A DNA stretch of 46,355 nt from Spirochaetaceae bacterium. Its GTDB lineage: Bacteria > Spirochaetota > Spirochaetia > DSM-27196 > SLAA01. The stretch spans positions 1 to 46,355 of the forward strand of contig PUPD01000292.1 of the NCBI GenBank assembly GCA_003552985.1, written 5' to 3'. Below the pieces are notes generated by a model. It was not told where the DNA came from and made no database searches. It saw nothing but the letters and a program-made list of their open reading frames with translations. Shown one piece after another: positions 7,901 to 16,082 of this stretch. The first letter of the stretch is position 1; every line of letters starts with the position of its first letter. A program made the translations under genes and the position numbers.

Positions 7901-9489
7901 CAGGACAGTGTGAAGGTGTTCGACAGTAGATACCCGTCATCATCAAGAGGCGGGGGCGCAAACACCACCGGGTCCGGCGGAGTGCGGTCGCGCTCATAGA
8001 AGATGGTCGTGGGAACCGACCAGTTACCGGCGCGGTCCTTGGTGACAATCCGGAAGTACCACGGGCCGTCTTCGTCGGCCTCAAGAGTTACACGCCGGGT
8101 ATCGGGACCGTACCGCGGCTCGAGCGGCACCTCGGCATCCGGATTTCGGCTCCAGACATAGTTGTACGCGGCGATACCTGAGGTATCAGGCGGCGGTTGC
8201 CACGCAATCTCCACCTCATCGCGCCGCGAACGGCCGCCGGCGGTGAAGTTCACCGGGATAACCCGCGGCGGGCTCACGCTCTGGTCAGGCTCCAAGTAGG
8301 TCAGCGCGGTCCGGTTCGGCGCCACCCAGTTGTGCCAGAACACGTGGATACGATCGCCGAAGCGCATCGGCGTTGCAAAGCGTGACGCGCCCGAAATGAG
8401 ACTCAGGCTCTCCTCCATCCAGGTTTCGCCTACCCGTCGCGACACAAAGACGTTGCTGTTACCGCGCGGATTATCAAACCAAAAGATGTAGAGCTCATCA
8501 CGGTCCACGAGGATACGAGGATTGTTCGCTACCTCCAACCGTGTAGTCACCGCTTCCGGTTCCTGGACGAGCTCGCCTTCGTTATCGAGCTCAGCATAGT
8601 ATACCTGCGGTGCTGCGCCCGCAAGCCTCCGTTCCCAGGCAAGCGCCAGCCGCCCGTCTATATTCTCCAGGACCGGACGCTGATTATCGTAGCTGAAGTA
8701 ATCCTCAGCTTCGTTGGGGTCGTAGAACTCGGTTACGCGTCGGGGCTCACTCCAGGTTCGCCCGCTGTCTTCACTGTACTTGTGATACAGCTGGTAATTG
8801 ACGCGCTCGCGCGGATCGACGCTCTGAAACACCACGTGTTCGCGGCCATTCAGGGACGCATGCGTCGGCAGGAAGTTCAGCCCGAGCTCGCGCTGCTCGA
8901 CAAGCGCCTGCAGCTCGCTCCAGTCGCTACCGTCGCTGGAGGTGCTGTACAGGATACTCTGGATCAGCCCGATATTCTGGCTGACGAATAGTAACAGCTC
9001 ACCGTCCTCGGTCTTGAACAGCCGCGGCGAGACGATCGTCGTCTCCGACTGAACCCCGCCGACATCCTCGAAGCTAAGCCCCCGGTCGGTGGAGCGCATT
9101 ACGCGTGTTTCGGTCGCCGAGGTCGCCACCGCCACATAGAGGTGATCGCGGTCGTCGATGCGAGCCGAGAATACAACCGGCGGCGATTCACGCCGGTACT
9201 GTACCGGACCGACGAAGCGTCGCTCGGTTTGCCAGTTGCGACCGTCGACAGTGCGTCGCAGGCTGAGATAGATCTCTCCACGATTGTCCCCGGTGGGCAC
9301 GATCTCCTGGTAAACGACTACCGCGAACTCCTCGCCGACATGGCTTTCGGGAAACCGGGCGTTCTCGGTGTCGACGTTCCTCGGCGGCTCGAAGAACAGC
9401 ATCTCCGCCTCAACCACGACCGCCGAAACGAGGCCGATGAGACATGCGAGGATGAGTAGTTGCAGCCGTCGATCTGCTCTGATCCGCAC
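4909..9489 (-). CDS. Giant membrane sensor with SpoIIE-type PP2C phosphatase
   Basis: A 1526-aa transmembrane protein. It has a signal peptide (1-28), an extracytoplasmic BNR/sialidase-like beta-propeller (about 30-430, with repeats such as YSEDSGRTWSEP and SSDGSDWSE), and two FN3-like modules (about 430-625). A first TM (about 745-770) leads to a basic cytoplasmic loop, a second TM (805-835), a second extracytoplasmic sensor (835-1085), a third TM (1087-1112), HAMP, and a C-terminal SpoIIE/PP2C domain (from about 1185; SGDYFDY, CDVAGKGVPAAL, LFFTDGVEEAK, YDDLTMLAI). It should dephosphorylate a serine/threonine-phosphorylated partner such as an STAS protein in response to envelope signals. 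No STAS or anti-sigma gene lies in the window. The start codon is GTG. It follows the helical-repeat gene by 28 nt and overlaps the zinc-ribbon gene. Confidence 0.88.
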   Translation of the reverse strand: MRIRADRRLQLLILACLIGLVSAVVVEAEMLFFEPPRNVDTENARFPESHVGEEFAVVVYQEIVPTGDNRGEIYLSLRRTVDGRNWQTERRFVGPVQYRRESPPVVFSARIDDRDHLYVAVATSATETRVMRSTDRGLSFEDVGGVQSETTIVSPRLFKTEDGELLLFVSQNIGLIQSILYSTSSDGSDWSELQALVEQRELGLNFLPTHASLNGREHVVFQSVDPRERVNYQLYHKYSEDSGRTWSEPRRVTEFYDPNEAEDYFSYDNQRPVLENIDGRLALAWERRLAGAAPQVYYAELDNEGELVQEPEAVTTRLEVANNPRILVDRDELYIFWFDNPRGNSNVFVSRRVGETWMEESLSLISGASRFATPMRFGDRIHVFWHNWVAPNRTALTYLEPDQSVSPPRVIPVNFTAGGRSRRDEVEIAWQPPPDTSGIAAYNYVWSRNPDAEVPLEPRYGPDTRRVTLEADEDGPWYFRIVTKDRAGNWSVPTTIFYERDRTPPDPVVFAPPPLDDDGYLLSNTFTLSWEPPDDDHIDGYSVSLTRMGGPELEIAPEELDVPVPPETVLTREPRIARRNIDDGLYALSVRPIDDVGNIGEPRTLVFRTNKFIPTTEIWNISSSRDLFGRYSLQILGRGFMAEGQIEEVILDREGSEPYDYVFRAEDGQFALESDQRISDVLIERVRTGEYQIGLRHSQRGVHFAPRSLAFEESGHISFGNYTVRYVPRFAADPRARFGLAPSEVMMAGAALLLALVVAFSGTRVAGLIAESRLLEMEVKALLAGKPLPSQQKLERIKKMKRRGVGLRIKFAFFVVLLVVAVVVLVAFFLGSTALERQERTLARGLEQRVEVLLESLVTQSGQLLDSPQDNIIELAQLTRQTEVMDEVLYLTVTGRGDDATNFDYIWSTNDPAIETIGTDEYSEAVAGRRILPEINTGEFQPFGQSRLEDPVSERIPELEQEINERAREELGNTPRQIDEFTDRISELVLMDTPEAQAELEEIDEIRGELESRVSEVLAEVARGIHSYPEFDAADLSRETTEYIFYKPVLFRVVGEVPEEARYYRGMVRLGVATDLILQEIDATTRDLIISTVIVAVGAMVAGVIGAMILATIVVIPINRLVQGVEVIRDTEDKEKLYNHLINVRTRDELSLLADTVNSMTQGLVKAAQTSKDLTVGKEVQKMFIPLDVTSSGQKMTTGYQDLPEVEVFGYYEGAKGVSGDYFDYRKLDEQHYGLIKCDVAGKGVPAALIMVEVATIFLDFFSDWSLKTHGLRLSKLVYRINDLLEERGFKGRFAALTVGLYNAATGKMILCNAGDNQLHVYKRARGRMVQMSMPETPAAGVFPSSMAPNGFPEISITLEHGDLALFFTDGVEEAKRSFRGPNYQAITDEEGVGDEELSLTRIHDIVAAVQVGGRYTLERVYSPDPDEVLTFDFSDCEPTASNTTLALMAVEKVFRLYRDPSAGRDQRVAVDKKIDDFLKAHFEEYNLFFSNARPESDASSLYNEYTHLVEDEQYDDLTMLAIRRK

Positions 9490-9517
9490 CGTTCTTCGTT
9501 CCTCTAACTCTCCAGGC

Positions 9518-12500
9518 TCAGATCCCCAGCCGCGAGCTTATGCGGCGGTGCAAACGCTGCAACGGTGGATACGCGGCGTTGGCATCGTCCTGCATCAGAT
9601 TTTGCACGATAGAGTATGCCTGAGCAACATTGCCCTGCACGAACAGCGCCTCGGCACGGCGGTACTGCTGCTCCGCGGTTGAGGACAGCGCCACGGTCGC
9701 CTGCCCGCCGGTGCGGATCCGAAGCTCATCGAGCAGCGCCTGCGCCACGCTGTTTTGCGGGTTCAACTCGAGCGCCTCTTCAAGCAGCTGCATCGCGGCA
9801 CGGTCCTGCCCAAGACCGCCACCGGCTATCCCCTGTGCCTGTGCCAGCAGCTCGTTCGACTGTTCTTCCTGTGCCGCCGTGACCGGATCGGGACGGATGC
9901 CGAGCTCGATCTCCAACTCTACGATCATGTCCTCCAATCCGGGATAGTCGGGATTGATCTCATGCAACACCTCGAGCTCGGTCAGCGTGCTCATCGGATC
10001 CACGGCATCGCGCTGTGCGACCACGTCCTCAAACCGGCGTTCAAACACCCGGTCGAAGTTCTCACCTTCACGAAACTCGATAATACGCAGCTGCAGGAGT
10101 CGCGCTTCCCAGTTGTTCGGTCGCACCGCGATCACGTTCTCGAGATTACGTTCGGCGCGGTCCAGGTATCGCTCCGACTCGTCCGCAGCGTCGTTCTGAT
10201 ACAACTCACGCCCGCGTTCGAAATCATCCTGCGCGATACTCAAGTAGTTCGAAAGTATCGGAAACAACGGGTCCGCCTCGGTGAGCGTGCGTTCGTCCTC
10301 GAAGTTCAGCGCGGCGTTCACCAGACCCAGCAGGCGCTCGATCTCGGCGTTTTCGGTTACGTTCGTCAGCTCCCACAGCCGCCGGGCCTCCAGGAGCTCC
10401 TCCTGCGCGGCCAGATACTCTTCCTCGTTGTAGAGCTGGTTGGCCGCCTGAATCCGTTGGCGCACTTCCTGCACTATACGTTGGTTCTGCGCTTCCTGGA
10501 TCTCCACGCCCAGTGCCACGATGCGACGGTCGATCTCCTCTCGAAACTCGGGATCATCCTGCAGCTCCAGCGCGTCGTAAAACCTGCTACGCGCCTCTTC
10601 CCAGAGCTCGCGGGCGCGTTCCACGTCCAGGTCGGCGATCGCCTGTTCGGTCTGCGCGAGGAGGTCTTCGCCTTCAGCGCGAAGCTCCATCGACCGAGCA
10701 AGATAGCCCTGACTACGTTCCAGCGCCGCGACTGCCTGCACCGAGAAAGAGTCCACTAGATCGGCGAGCTCCTGCATGCGTTCAATCCAGATCTCAACAC
10801 CCGGCTCACCCCGAACCTCCTCACCGGCGGTGTTGAGATGCTCAGCATAACCGCGCACCCTCGGCCCGAGCTGGTCAAGCTGCGGCAACAGCGGCTCCAG
10901 CAATTCACGCGCCTGCGCCGGATAGCTGAGAACCAGCGGCTCGATCTCTTCGTCCTCCGGCAGCAGGTCATCCTCGGGGAGCTCCAGCTGCGGCAGGTCG
11001 TGCGGGTCCATCTCGGCCGGCGCGGGCAGCTCCTGCCCAACATCCGGCGTAACCGCCGCGCCGGGTGCCTCAAACCCCGGCGGAAGCTCACGGCCTTCCA
11101 GGTAGGCGATAGCGAGCTCGTAATCATCTGCGATTGCTGCAAAGTTCCCGGCGGCATCGCTATACTGAAGATCAGCCAGCGCGACCAGCGTTTCACCCTC
11201 GTCCCGCCGCAGTCGCTGCTCGTACTCGGCAAGCCGAGTGCGTGTGGCGCTCACAACCTCTTCGCTCCTCGCGGTGCGCAGCTCGGCAAGCTCGGTTCCC
11301 AGGAGCTCGGCCCGCCCCTCGGCCAGCTCGAGTCGCTGCCCGGCCGCCCTGCGCCCGCCGGATAACTCCTGAAGCCCCCCGAGCAGCACGACCCGCCGCT
11401 GCTCATAGAGCTCACGCGGATCAGTGGCTTCGGAGGGCTCCACCAGAGGAGCGACCCGCGCCATGGCAAGCGAGCGCGCAACGTCATGAAAGGCTCGTGC
11501 CTGCTCGCGCTGCAGCTGCGCCTCCAGGAAATAACGCGCAACACCGATACGAATGCCGCCCATAAGCTCCAGCAGCGCTTCGCGATCGTCAGGCATGAGC
11601 AGCTCGCCGGGCGCGTCGATCTCCAGCTCAACGCCGGCATCTTCTGGATCGCCGTGGGCGGCGCCGCCGGAGCGCCGCAATGTGGCGGCAACCACTGTCT
11701 CGAAGTCGCGCTCGGCCTCCAAAAAGCGTGCATCCGCCTCGATGTAACGCTCCTCGTCCAGCTGATCGAGGCCCGCGCTGATCCGCTCGCGCGCCACCTC
11801 TTCCAAAGGCTCACGAAACTCGCTGATTGCCTCATCGAGCATCAGCGAGGTTGCCCCGAGCACTCCCTGATAGCGCCGTTGCTCGAAACTCCCGACCGAC
11901 AGGATTCGCAGAAAGTTCACGTGCCAGTCCACCGGCTCGTCCGGAAAGTGGTCGGCCACCTCGTCGCGCGCCGCAGCGGCTTCATCGGCAGCTTCGGCCA
12001 GGGCCTCCTCCAGCACCACTACCTCGTCAAGGGCCGTGCTTAGGGCACGCTGAGCCTGTGCCAGGCGCTCGCTGGTTCGCTCATCCGGATAGCGTTGCGC
12101 CTCATCCACTGCGGCACGGACCAGCTCTACCCGCGTGATGACGGCCTCGGTCCGCGCGATAAGCTCCTCGCGCAGGGAGGCGATGCGCTCGCCGAACGCG
12201 TCGGCGAACCCGCGCTCCTCGAAGACCCCTCGGCGAATTTCGAAGCCTTCTTGATAGCGTTCGAGCGCCTCCGCGTATCGACGTTCCTCGAGCAGACCGG
12301 CGGCATCGCGTAGAATTCGGATTACCATCTCGCGGTCGTAGGCAAGCTGGGCGATGGCACGGGCACTCTCCAGTTGCTGTCGTACCTCGGGATTGGGATG
12401 CGCTTCCAGTCTCTCCATCTCCTCTATGATCGACAGCGTAGTCTCAATGTCCTCCGGTGACTCGTCGAGGTGGTCGAGCAGCCGCTCAAATAGCTCGTTA

Positions 12501-12739
12501 TAGTCGGTCCGTACCGCCCTGATGCGGCGCAGGAGGCGCTCGGCCTCGTCTATCCTGTCCGGCTCGGTATCGATTATGTCGTGCAGGACCACCACTGCTT
12601 CGTTGTAGCGGCCCTCGGCGATGAGATCCTCGGCCATGGCGATTGGATCTTCGGGACGGCCCGCGCCGAACACAGGTTGCCCGCTGACTACGAGGAGAAC
12701 GCAGAACGCTGATGCTATGGCGAATCGCCGAAGACTCAC
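9518..12739 (-). CDS. Exported helical-repeat (TPR-like) protein
   Basis: A long exported protein (1073 aa), almost entirely helical and rich in Glu, Ala, Leu and Arg. Recurrent TPR-like units such as AEDLIAEGRYNEAVVVLHDI, YAEALERYQEGF and AMQLLEEALELNPQNSVA alternate with coiled-coil stretches. The GTG at 12739 is preferred over the GTG at 12784: it directly precedes a clean signal peptide (SLRRFAIASAFCVLLVVSG) and has GGAGG 12 nt upstream. A -10-like TATTAT lies at 12791-12786. It is first in an operon with the sensor phosphatase (28-nt gap), so it may be a periplasmic scaffold or partner for that protein's external part. That role is inference. Confidence 0.75.
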   Translation of the reverse strand: MSLRRFAIASAFCVLLVVSGQPVFGAGRPEDPIAMAEDLIAEGRYNEAVVVLHDIIDTEPDRIDEAERLLRRIRAVRTDYNELFERLLDHLDESPEDIETTLSIIEEMERLEAHPNPEVRQQLESARAIAQLAYDREMVIRILRDAAGLLEERRYAEALERYQEGFEIRRGVFEERGFADAFGERIASLREELIARTEAVITRVELVRAAVDEAQRYPDERTSERLAQAQRALSTALDEVVVLEEALAEAADEAAAARDEVADHFPDEPVDWHVNFLRILSVGSFEQRRYQGVLGATSLMLDEAISEFREPLEEVARERISAGLDQLDEERYIEADARFLEAERDFETVVAATLRRSGGAAHGDPEDAGVELEIDAPGELLMPDDREALLELMGGIRIGVARYFLEAQLQREQARAFHDVARSLAMARVAPLVEPSEATDPRELYEQRRVVLLGGLQELSGGRRAAGQRLELAEGRAELLGTELAELRTARSEEVVSATRTRLAEYEQRLRRDEGETLVALADLQYSDAAGNFAAIADDYELAIAYLEGRELPPGFEAPGAAVTPDVGQELPAPAEMDPHDLPQLELPEDDLLPEDEEIEPLVLSYPAQARELLEPLLPQLDQLGPRVRGYAEHLNTAGEEVRGEPGVEIWIERMQELADLVDSFSVQAVAALERSQGYLARSMELRAEGEDLLAQTEQAIADLDVERARELWEEARSRFYDALELQDDPEFREEIDRRIVALGVEIQEAQNQRIVQEVRQRIQAANQLYNEEEYLAAQEELLEARRLWELTNVTENAEIERLLGLVNAALNFEDERTLTEADPLFPILSNYLSIAQDDFERGRELYQNDAADESERYLDRAERNLENVIAVRPNNWEARLLQLRIIEFREGENFDRVFERRFEDVVAQRDAVDPMSTLTELEVLHEINPDYPGLEDMIVELEIELGIRPDPVTAAQEEQSNELLAQAQGIAGGGLGQDRAAMQLLEEALELNPQNSVAQALLDELRIRTGGQATVALSSTAEQQYRRAEALFVQGNVAQAYSIVQNLMQDDANAAYPPLQRLHRRISSRLGI

Positions 12740-12884
12740 GTGGGTGTCAGCCCTCCACCCCTTTTTTAGGCCCACTTTTATCACTATAATACTACACGAA
12801 ATATCGGCATAACTACCGCCGAGGCCAAACCTACGACGGGCAGTTGCGCTCCCCCGGTGTAGATAATCACATATTCTGGCGATA

Positions 12885-12890
12885 TATTAT
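12885..12890 (+). promoter_or_regulatory. Candidate -10 box of the UPF0164 gene
   Basis: TATTAT lies in an AT-rich stretch and ends 10 nt before ATG 12901. No good -35 is visible and there is no Shine-Dalgarno before the ATG. It resembles the other promoter-adjacent starts in the window but is one of the weaker examples. Confidence 0.3.
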
Positions 12891-12900
12891 ACGGGTTGCC

Positions 12901-14253
12901 ATGAAGATACTGTCGGCGTTTTTCCTGCTCTTAATCATCGCCGCCTCTCCGGCGTCGGCTGACACCTTCGCCGACGCCTACGGCACGATCGCCGACTTCT
13001 TCGGAACATCGGCCGCGCGGCGCACCGGTCTTACCGCCTTCCCGGTACTTACTATACCGGTCGGGGGGCGTTACGAAGGGCTCGGCACCGCCTATACGGC
13101 GGTCGCGCGTGACACCGGGTTCTTCGACGCCAATCCGGCGGCGAGCGCCTCGATCGAACGCACCGAGCTCGCGCTTCAGCATACCAACCTGATCGCCGAC
13201 GCAAACATGGAGTCTATCGCCTACACGAGCCGGTTCACCAACTTCGGGTTCGGTGCAGCCGGCAAGTTTCTGCACGTTCCGTTCACCGAGTACGACGCGT
13301 TCGGCGACCAGGTCACCACAATGCGGTATACCGAGAGCGTCGCGGGCGTAAACGCGTCGTACCGCCTGTTCAACTCGTTCTACCGTTACGGGCTCGCCGT
13401 CGGCGCCAATATCAAGGGCGCCTATCGGCACATACCGGATCGGATCGAGCCCGATCAATCGGCCTTTGCCTATATGGCTGACTTCGGCCTGCTCACCCGC
13501 TTCAATTTTCTGAAATTTCACGCCTCACGCGAACGTAACTTCTCGCTTGGGCTCACCGCGCGCAATATCGGGCCCCCGGTCCAGGACGATCCCCTGCCGA
13601 GCACGCTCACCGCCGGGCTCGCCTACCGCCCGCTGCGGCCGGTTGAGCTTTCGTTCGATTTTCAGCTTCCGATCCAACCGTTTACCGATCTTCCGGCCGA
13701 GCCGCCCGCCTATGCCGGCGGCGTATCCGCCCTGGTAACCGAGTTCTTCGGGCTGCACACCGGGTTTCTCCTGAAAGGCGGCAACCCGCGCGCAACAATC
13801 GGGGGCATGCTGGATTTCGAAAGCACGCGCTTCGTTGCCAACTATACCCTGGACATGACGACGCAGGTCGGGACGGTCGATCGATTCAGCGTCGAAGCTG
13901 CGTTCAAGTTCGGCGACCGCGGGCGGGCCGAGCGCGCGCAGCGAGCCGAGGAGTACTACCTCGAAGCGTTGCTTGCGTTTGCCGACGGCGACCTCACCCG
14001 CACCGTCGAGCTCTCCGAACGGGCGCTCGAGGTCGACAGTGCCTTCACCCCCGCCGAGGAAACGCTCAAGTCCGCCGAACGCACGCTCGCGATGCAGCGG
14101 CGGCTCGAAGCAATCCCGCTCGATGAGACTATACCGGTACCCGATTTCGACGAGGATTTCGAAGAAGAGCTCGAAGAACGCTTCGAGCACCAGCAAGATC
14201 CGGACGAACCGTTCAACGACGATATAGAGGTTGAAGGCCCCGCCAACGCCTGA
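12901..14253 (+). CDS. UPF0164-family outer-membrane protein with TPR tail
   Basis: A 450-aa exported protein with signal peptide MKILSAFFLLLIIAASPASA. The body (about 40-350) begins with a pattern typical of UPF0164/FadL-like spirochaetal barrels: GGRYEGLGTAYTAVARDTGF followed by NPAASA. Many amphipathic beta-strands follow. The last 95 residues are helical and contain a TPR-like unit (YYLEALLAFADGDLTRTVEL) and a very acidic end. In Treponema the family is considered an outer-membrane, FadL-like group with possible roles in uptake of hydrophobic nutrients; the substrate is unknown. The start at 12901 is fixed by the signal peptide. It is divergent from the helical-repeat operon. Confidence 0.8.
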   Translation: MKILSAFFLLLIIAASPASADTFADAYGTIADFFGTSAARRTGLTAFPVLTIPVGGRYEGLGTAYTAVARDTGFFDANPAASASIERTELALQHTNLIADANMESIAYTSRFTNFGFGAAGKFLHVPFTEYDAFGDQVTTMRYTESVAGVNASYRLFNSFYRYGLAVGANIKGAYRHIPDRIEPDQSAFAYMADFGLLTRFNFLKFHASRERNFSLGLTARNIGPPVQDDPLPSTLTAGLAYRPLRPVELSFDFQLPIQPFTDLPAEPPAYAGGVSALVTEFFGLHTGFLLKGGNPRATIGGMLDFESTRFVANYTLDMTTQVGTVDRFSVEAAFKFGDRGRAERAQRAEEYYLEALLAFADGDLTRTVELSERALEVDSAFTPAEETLKSAERTLAMQRRLEAIPLDETIPVPDFDEDFEEELEERFEHQQDPDEPFNDDIEVEGPANA

Positions 14254-14300
14254 ATGTCTAGTGCGTGAATGCCTGAACCGGCGCCGCGGCGGTATACAGG

Positions 14301-15125
14301 TCAGGCCGGGGAGCGATTGAACTGGCGGAGTTCGGCCTGCACCGCGATCAATAGCCCGAACAACGGCATATCATCCGCCTGGCGGGCGGCCCACAGCTTC
14401 AGTGCTGCATGCTCGCGCCGGCCAAGCTCCCGCCCGAGCAGCCCTCCGTCCCCGGGTGTCTCGCACGCCAGCCGAACCAGCTTCCGCGCCTTCCGCCGGT
14501 AAGCGGCGCTGTTGAACCGGTTCTGTAGCAGCTCCGCAAACTGCTCGGCGAGCTCGTACTCGTGCTCGTGCACCAACTCGCCGCGGCGCACCAGAACTTC
14601 GTCCACGATCGCTTCAGGCTCTCGTGCTTCGTAGCGGTGCAGGCGTTCCTCGAGGCGGAATACCAGCCCATGCTCGCTGAACACGATGCGGTCGAGGTGC
14701 TCACGCAACTGTTCGCGTTTGTTCCGTGTGCTTTCGGCCGCCAGTGTACGACGGGCGAGATACTGATACGCGCCTACTGCGACAAATACCGCCCCCGCCA
14801 AGTGAATTACGACAGGGATTACCGCTCTGAGAAGCAGCGAGAAAAGGAAATACCCGGCCACAAAGGAAGCAGCGGCGGACACGAAGCGGGGGATGAAGCT
14901 GCGCTCCAGCACCCAGCGTGCGACGGCGACGTCCAGACAGGTATACAGCTCATCTCGAAACTCGTGAAGCGCAGACAGCGCCGGCTCATTTCCGTAAACC
15001 CCTTCCACCCGGCGGCGTTCGAGCAGATCGATCATCTTGTGGGTATCGGCCATGGGATGGAGAAAAAGCGATGAACCGTCGGCTCGTCCGAGATGGAAGA
15101 TTACGAGTGGTCGCTCAGCGCCCAT
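14301..15125 (-). CDS. Membrane protein of unknown function
   Basis: A 274-aa protein not assigned to a family. The N-terminal 80 residues are soluble, followed by two close transmembrane helices (about 82-102 and 105-125; SAAASFVAGYFLFSLLLRAV and VVIHLAGAVFVAVGAYQYLA). The remaining 150 residues are helical and charged (REHLDRIVFSEHGLVFRLEE). The ATG at 15125 is preferred over that at 15053 because a strong promoter (TTGACA-17-TAAGTT) ends 9 nt before it, implying a leaderless transcript. It is divergent from the alpha/beta hydrolase and convergent with the UPF0164 gene. Confidence 0.65.
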   Translation of the reverse strand: MGAERPLVIFHLGRADGSSLFLHPMADTHKMIDLLERRRVEGVYGNEPALSALHEFRDELYTCLDVAVARWVLERSFIPRFVSAAASFVAGYFLFSLLLRAVIPVVIHLAGAVFVAVGAYQYLARRTLAAESTRNKREQLREHLDRIVFSEHGLVFRLEERLHRYEAREPEAIVDEVLVRRGELVHEHEYELAEQFAELLQNRFNSAAYRRKARKLVRLACETPGDGGLLGRELGRREHAALKLWAARQADDMPLFGLLIAVQAELRQFNRSPA

Positions 15126-15134
15126 AACACTTCA

Positions 15135-15163
15135 AACTTAGCTTTGCACCGTTCGGGTGTCAA
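15135..15163 (-). promoter_or_regulatory. Sigma-70 promoter for the 14301-15125 gene
   Basis: On the minus strand, TTGACA (15163-15158) and TAAGTT (15140-15135) are separated by 17 nt. The -10 ends 9 nt before ATG 15125. This is one of the best -35 matches in the window and predicts transcription starting almost at the start codon. Confidence 0.6.
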
Positions 15164-15214
15164 GCAAACTGTAGGCGCCGGCCGCAACGAGCCTCACACC
15201 TCGGTACGGTGACC

Positions 15215-15243
15215 TGGACGGAGCCGGTCCTGGAGATTATGCT
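15215..15243 (+). promoter_or_regulatory. Candidate promoter of the alpha/beta hydrolase
   Basis: TGGACG (15215-15220), 17-nt spacer, TATGCT (15238-15243), then 9 nt to ATG 15253. It lies 51 nt from the divergent promoter at 15135-15163 and mirrors its layout. Confidence 0.4.
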
Positions 15244-15252
15244 GAAACGACT

Positions 15253-16035
15253 ATGAACCTGTTTAAGATTCCGCCGGACACCATCGTCCACTCACCCGGA
15301 GCACCGCGGTTTTATCCCGGGAACCGGGACGTCGTGCTTATTCTGCACGGTTACATCGGGCACAGCGGCGAGCTCGCCTATCTCGGAGAGCGTATCAACG
15401 AGGCCGGCTATACCGTCTTCATTCCGCGACTCCCGGGCCACGGAACCAACGGTGAGGACTTTGCCCAAACCAACGCCTCCGACTGGTTGCGGTGCGCGGT
15501 CGACAGCTACCTGGAGTTGCAGCGCACCCACAACCGCGTGGCGGTCTGCGGCCTCTCGATGGGAGGGCTGCTCGCGCTCCTGCTCGCAGCGCGGTTCCGT
15601 CCTACGGCGGCGGTGGCTCTTGCACCGGCATTGGCAGTGAGCAATCCGTTGTTTTCACTGACCCCCGTACTCCGTTTTGTGATCAAGCGCTTCTCGAAAC
15701 CGTACGATCCGCCGGAGGACGACGACCCGGAGCTACGCTTCCTGCACGAACAGTACTGGCGCTACCACTGGGTAGAGCAGATCGCGGGCATACACCGGCT
15801 CGCCCGCCAGGCTCGCGGTTCGCTACCGCATATCAGCGCCCCCACGCTTACCATTGTGTCGACCGCCGACCGAACTGTTCCGGCTCGAGTCGCCGAGATC
15901 GTTGCGCGCGGAATTAAGGCAGATACGAACGACCAGATACGCCTCACCGAGTCAGGGCATGTGCTGAGCAACGACGTAGAGCGTGAGCGGGTCGCCGATC
16001 TGACCGTCAGCTGGCTGCAGCGTCACATGGGGTGA
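15253..16035 (+). CDS. Alpha/beta hydrolase (carboxylesterase / monoacylglycerol lipase type)
   Basis: A 260-aa cytoplasmic serine hydrolase with the alpha/beta fold. Visible elements are the oxyanion region LILHGYIGHSGEL, the family phrase IPRLPGHGTNGEDF, the nucleophile elbow GLSMGG with Ser102, a probable acid in STADRTVPARV and the catalytic His in TESGHVLSND. It resembles EST/thermostable monoacylglycerol lipases and short-chain carboxylesterases; the substrate cannot be read from sequence. Length is normal. Start at ATG 15253, 9 nt after a candidate -10 box. The downstream membrane-protein gene has its own promoter. Confidence 0.87.
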   Translation: MNLFKIPPDTIVHSPGAPRFYPGNRDVVLILHGYIGHSGELAYLGERINEAGYTVFIPRLPGHGTNGEDFAQTNASDWLRCAVDSYLELQRTHNRVAVCGLSMGGLLALLLAARFRPTAAVALAPALAVSNPLFSLTPVLRFVIKRFSKPYDPPEDDDPELRFLHEQYWRYHWVEQIAGIHRLARQARGSLPHISAPTLTIVSTADRTVPARVAEIVARGIKADTNDQIRLTESGHVLSNDVERERVADLTVSWLQRHMG

Positions 16036-16045
16036 GCTCGGGGCC

Positions 16046-16075
16046 TTGCCGCCCATGGCCGCGCGAAACTATAAT
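16046..16075 (+). promoter_or_regulatory. Promoter of the 16083 membrane-protein gene
   Basis: TTGCCG (16046-16051), 18-nt spacer, and a perfect TATAAT (16070-16075). The -10 ends 7 nt before ATG 16083. There is no Shine-Dalgarno. Confidence 0.55.
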
Positions 16076-16082
16076 AGAGCCA

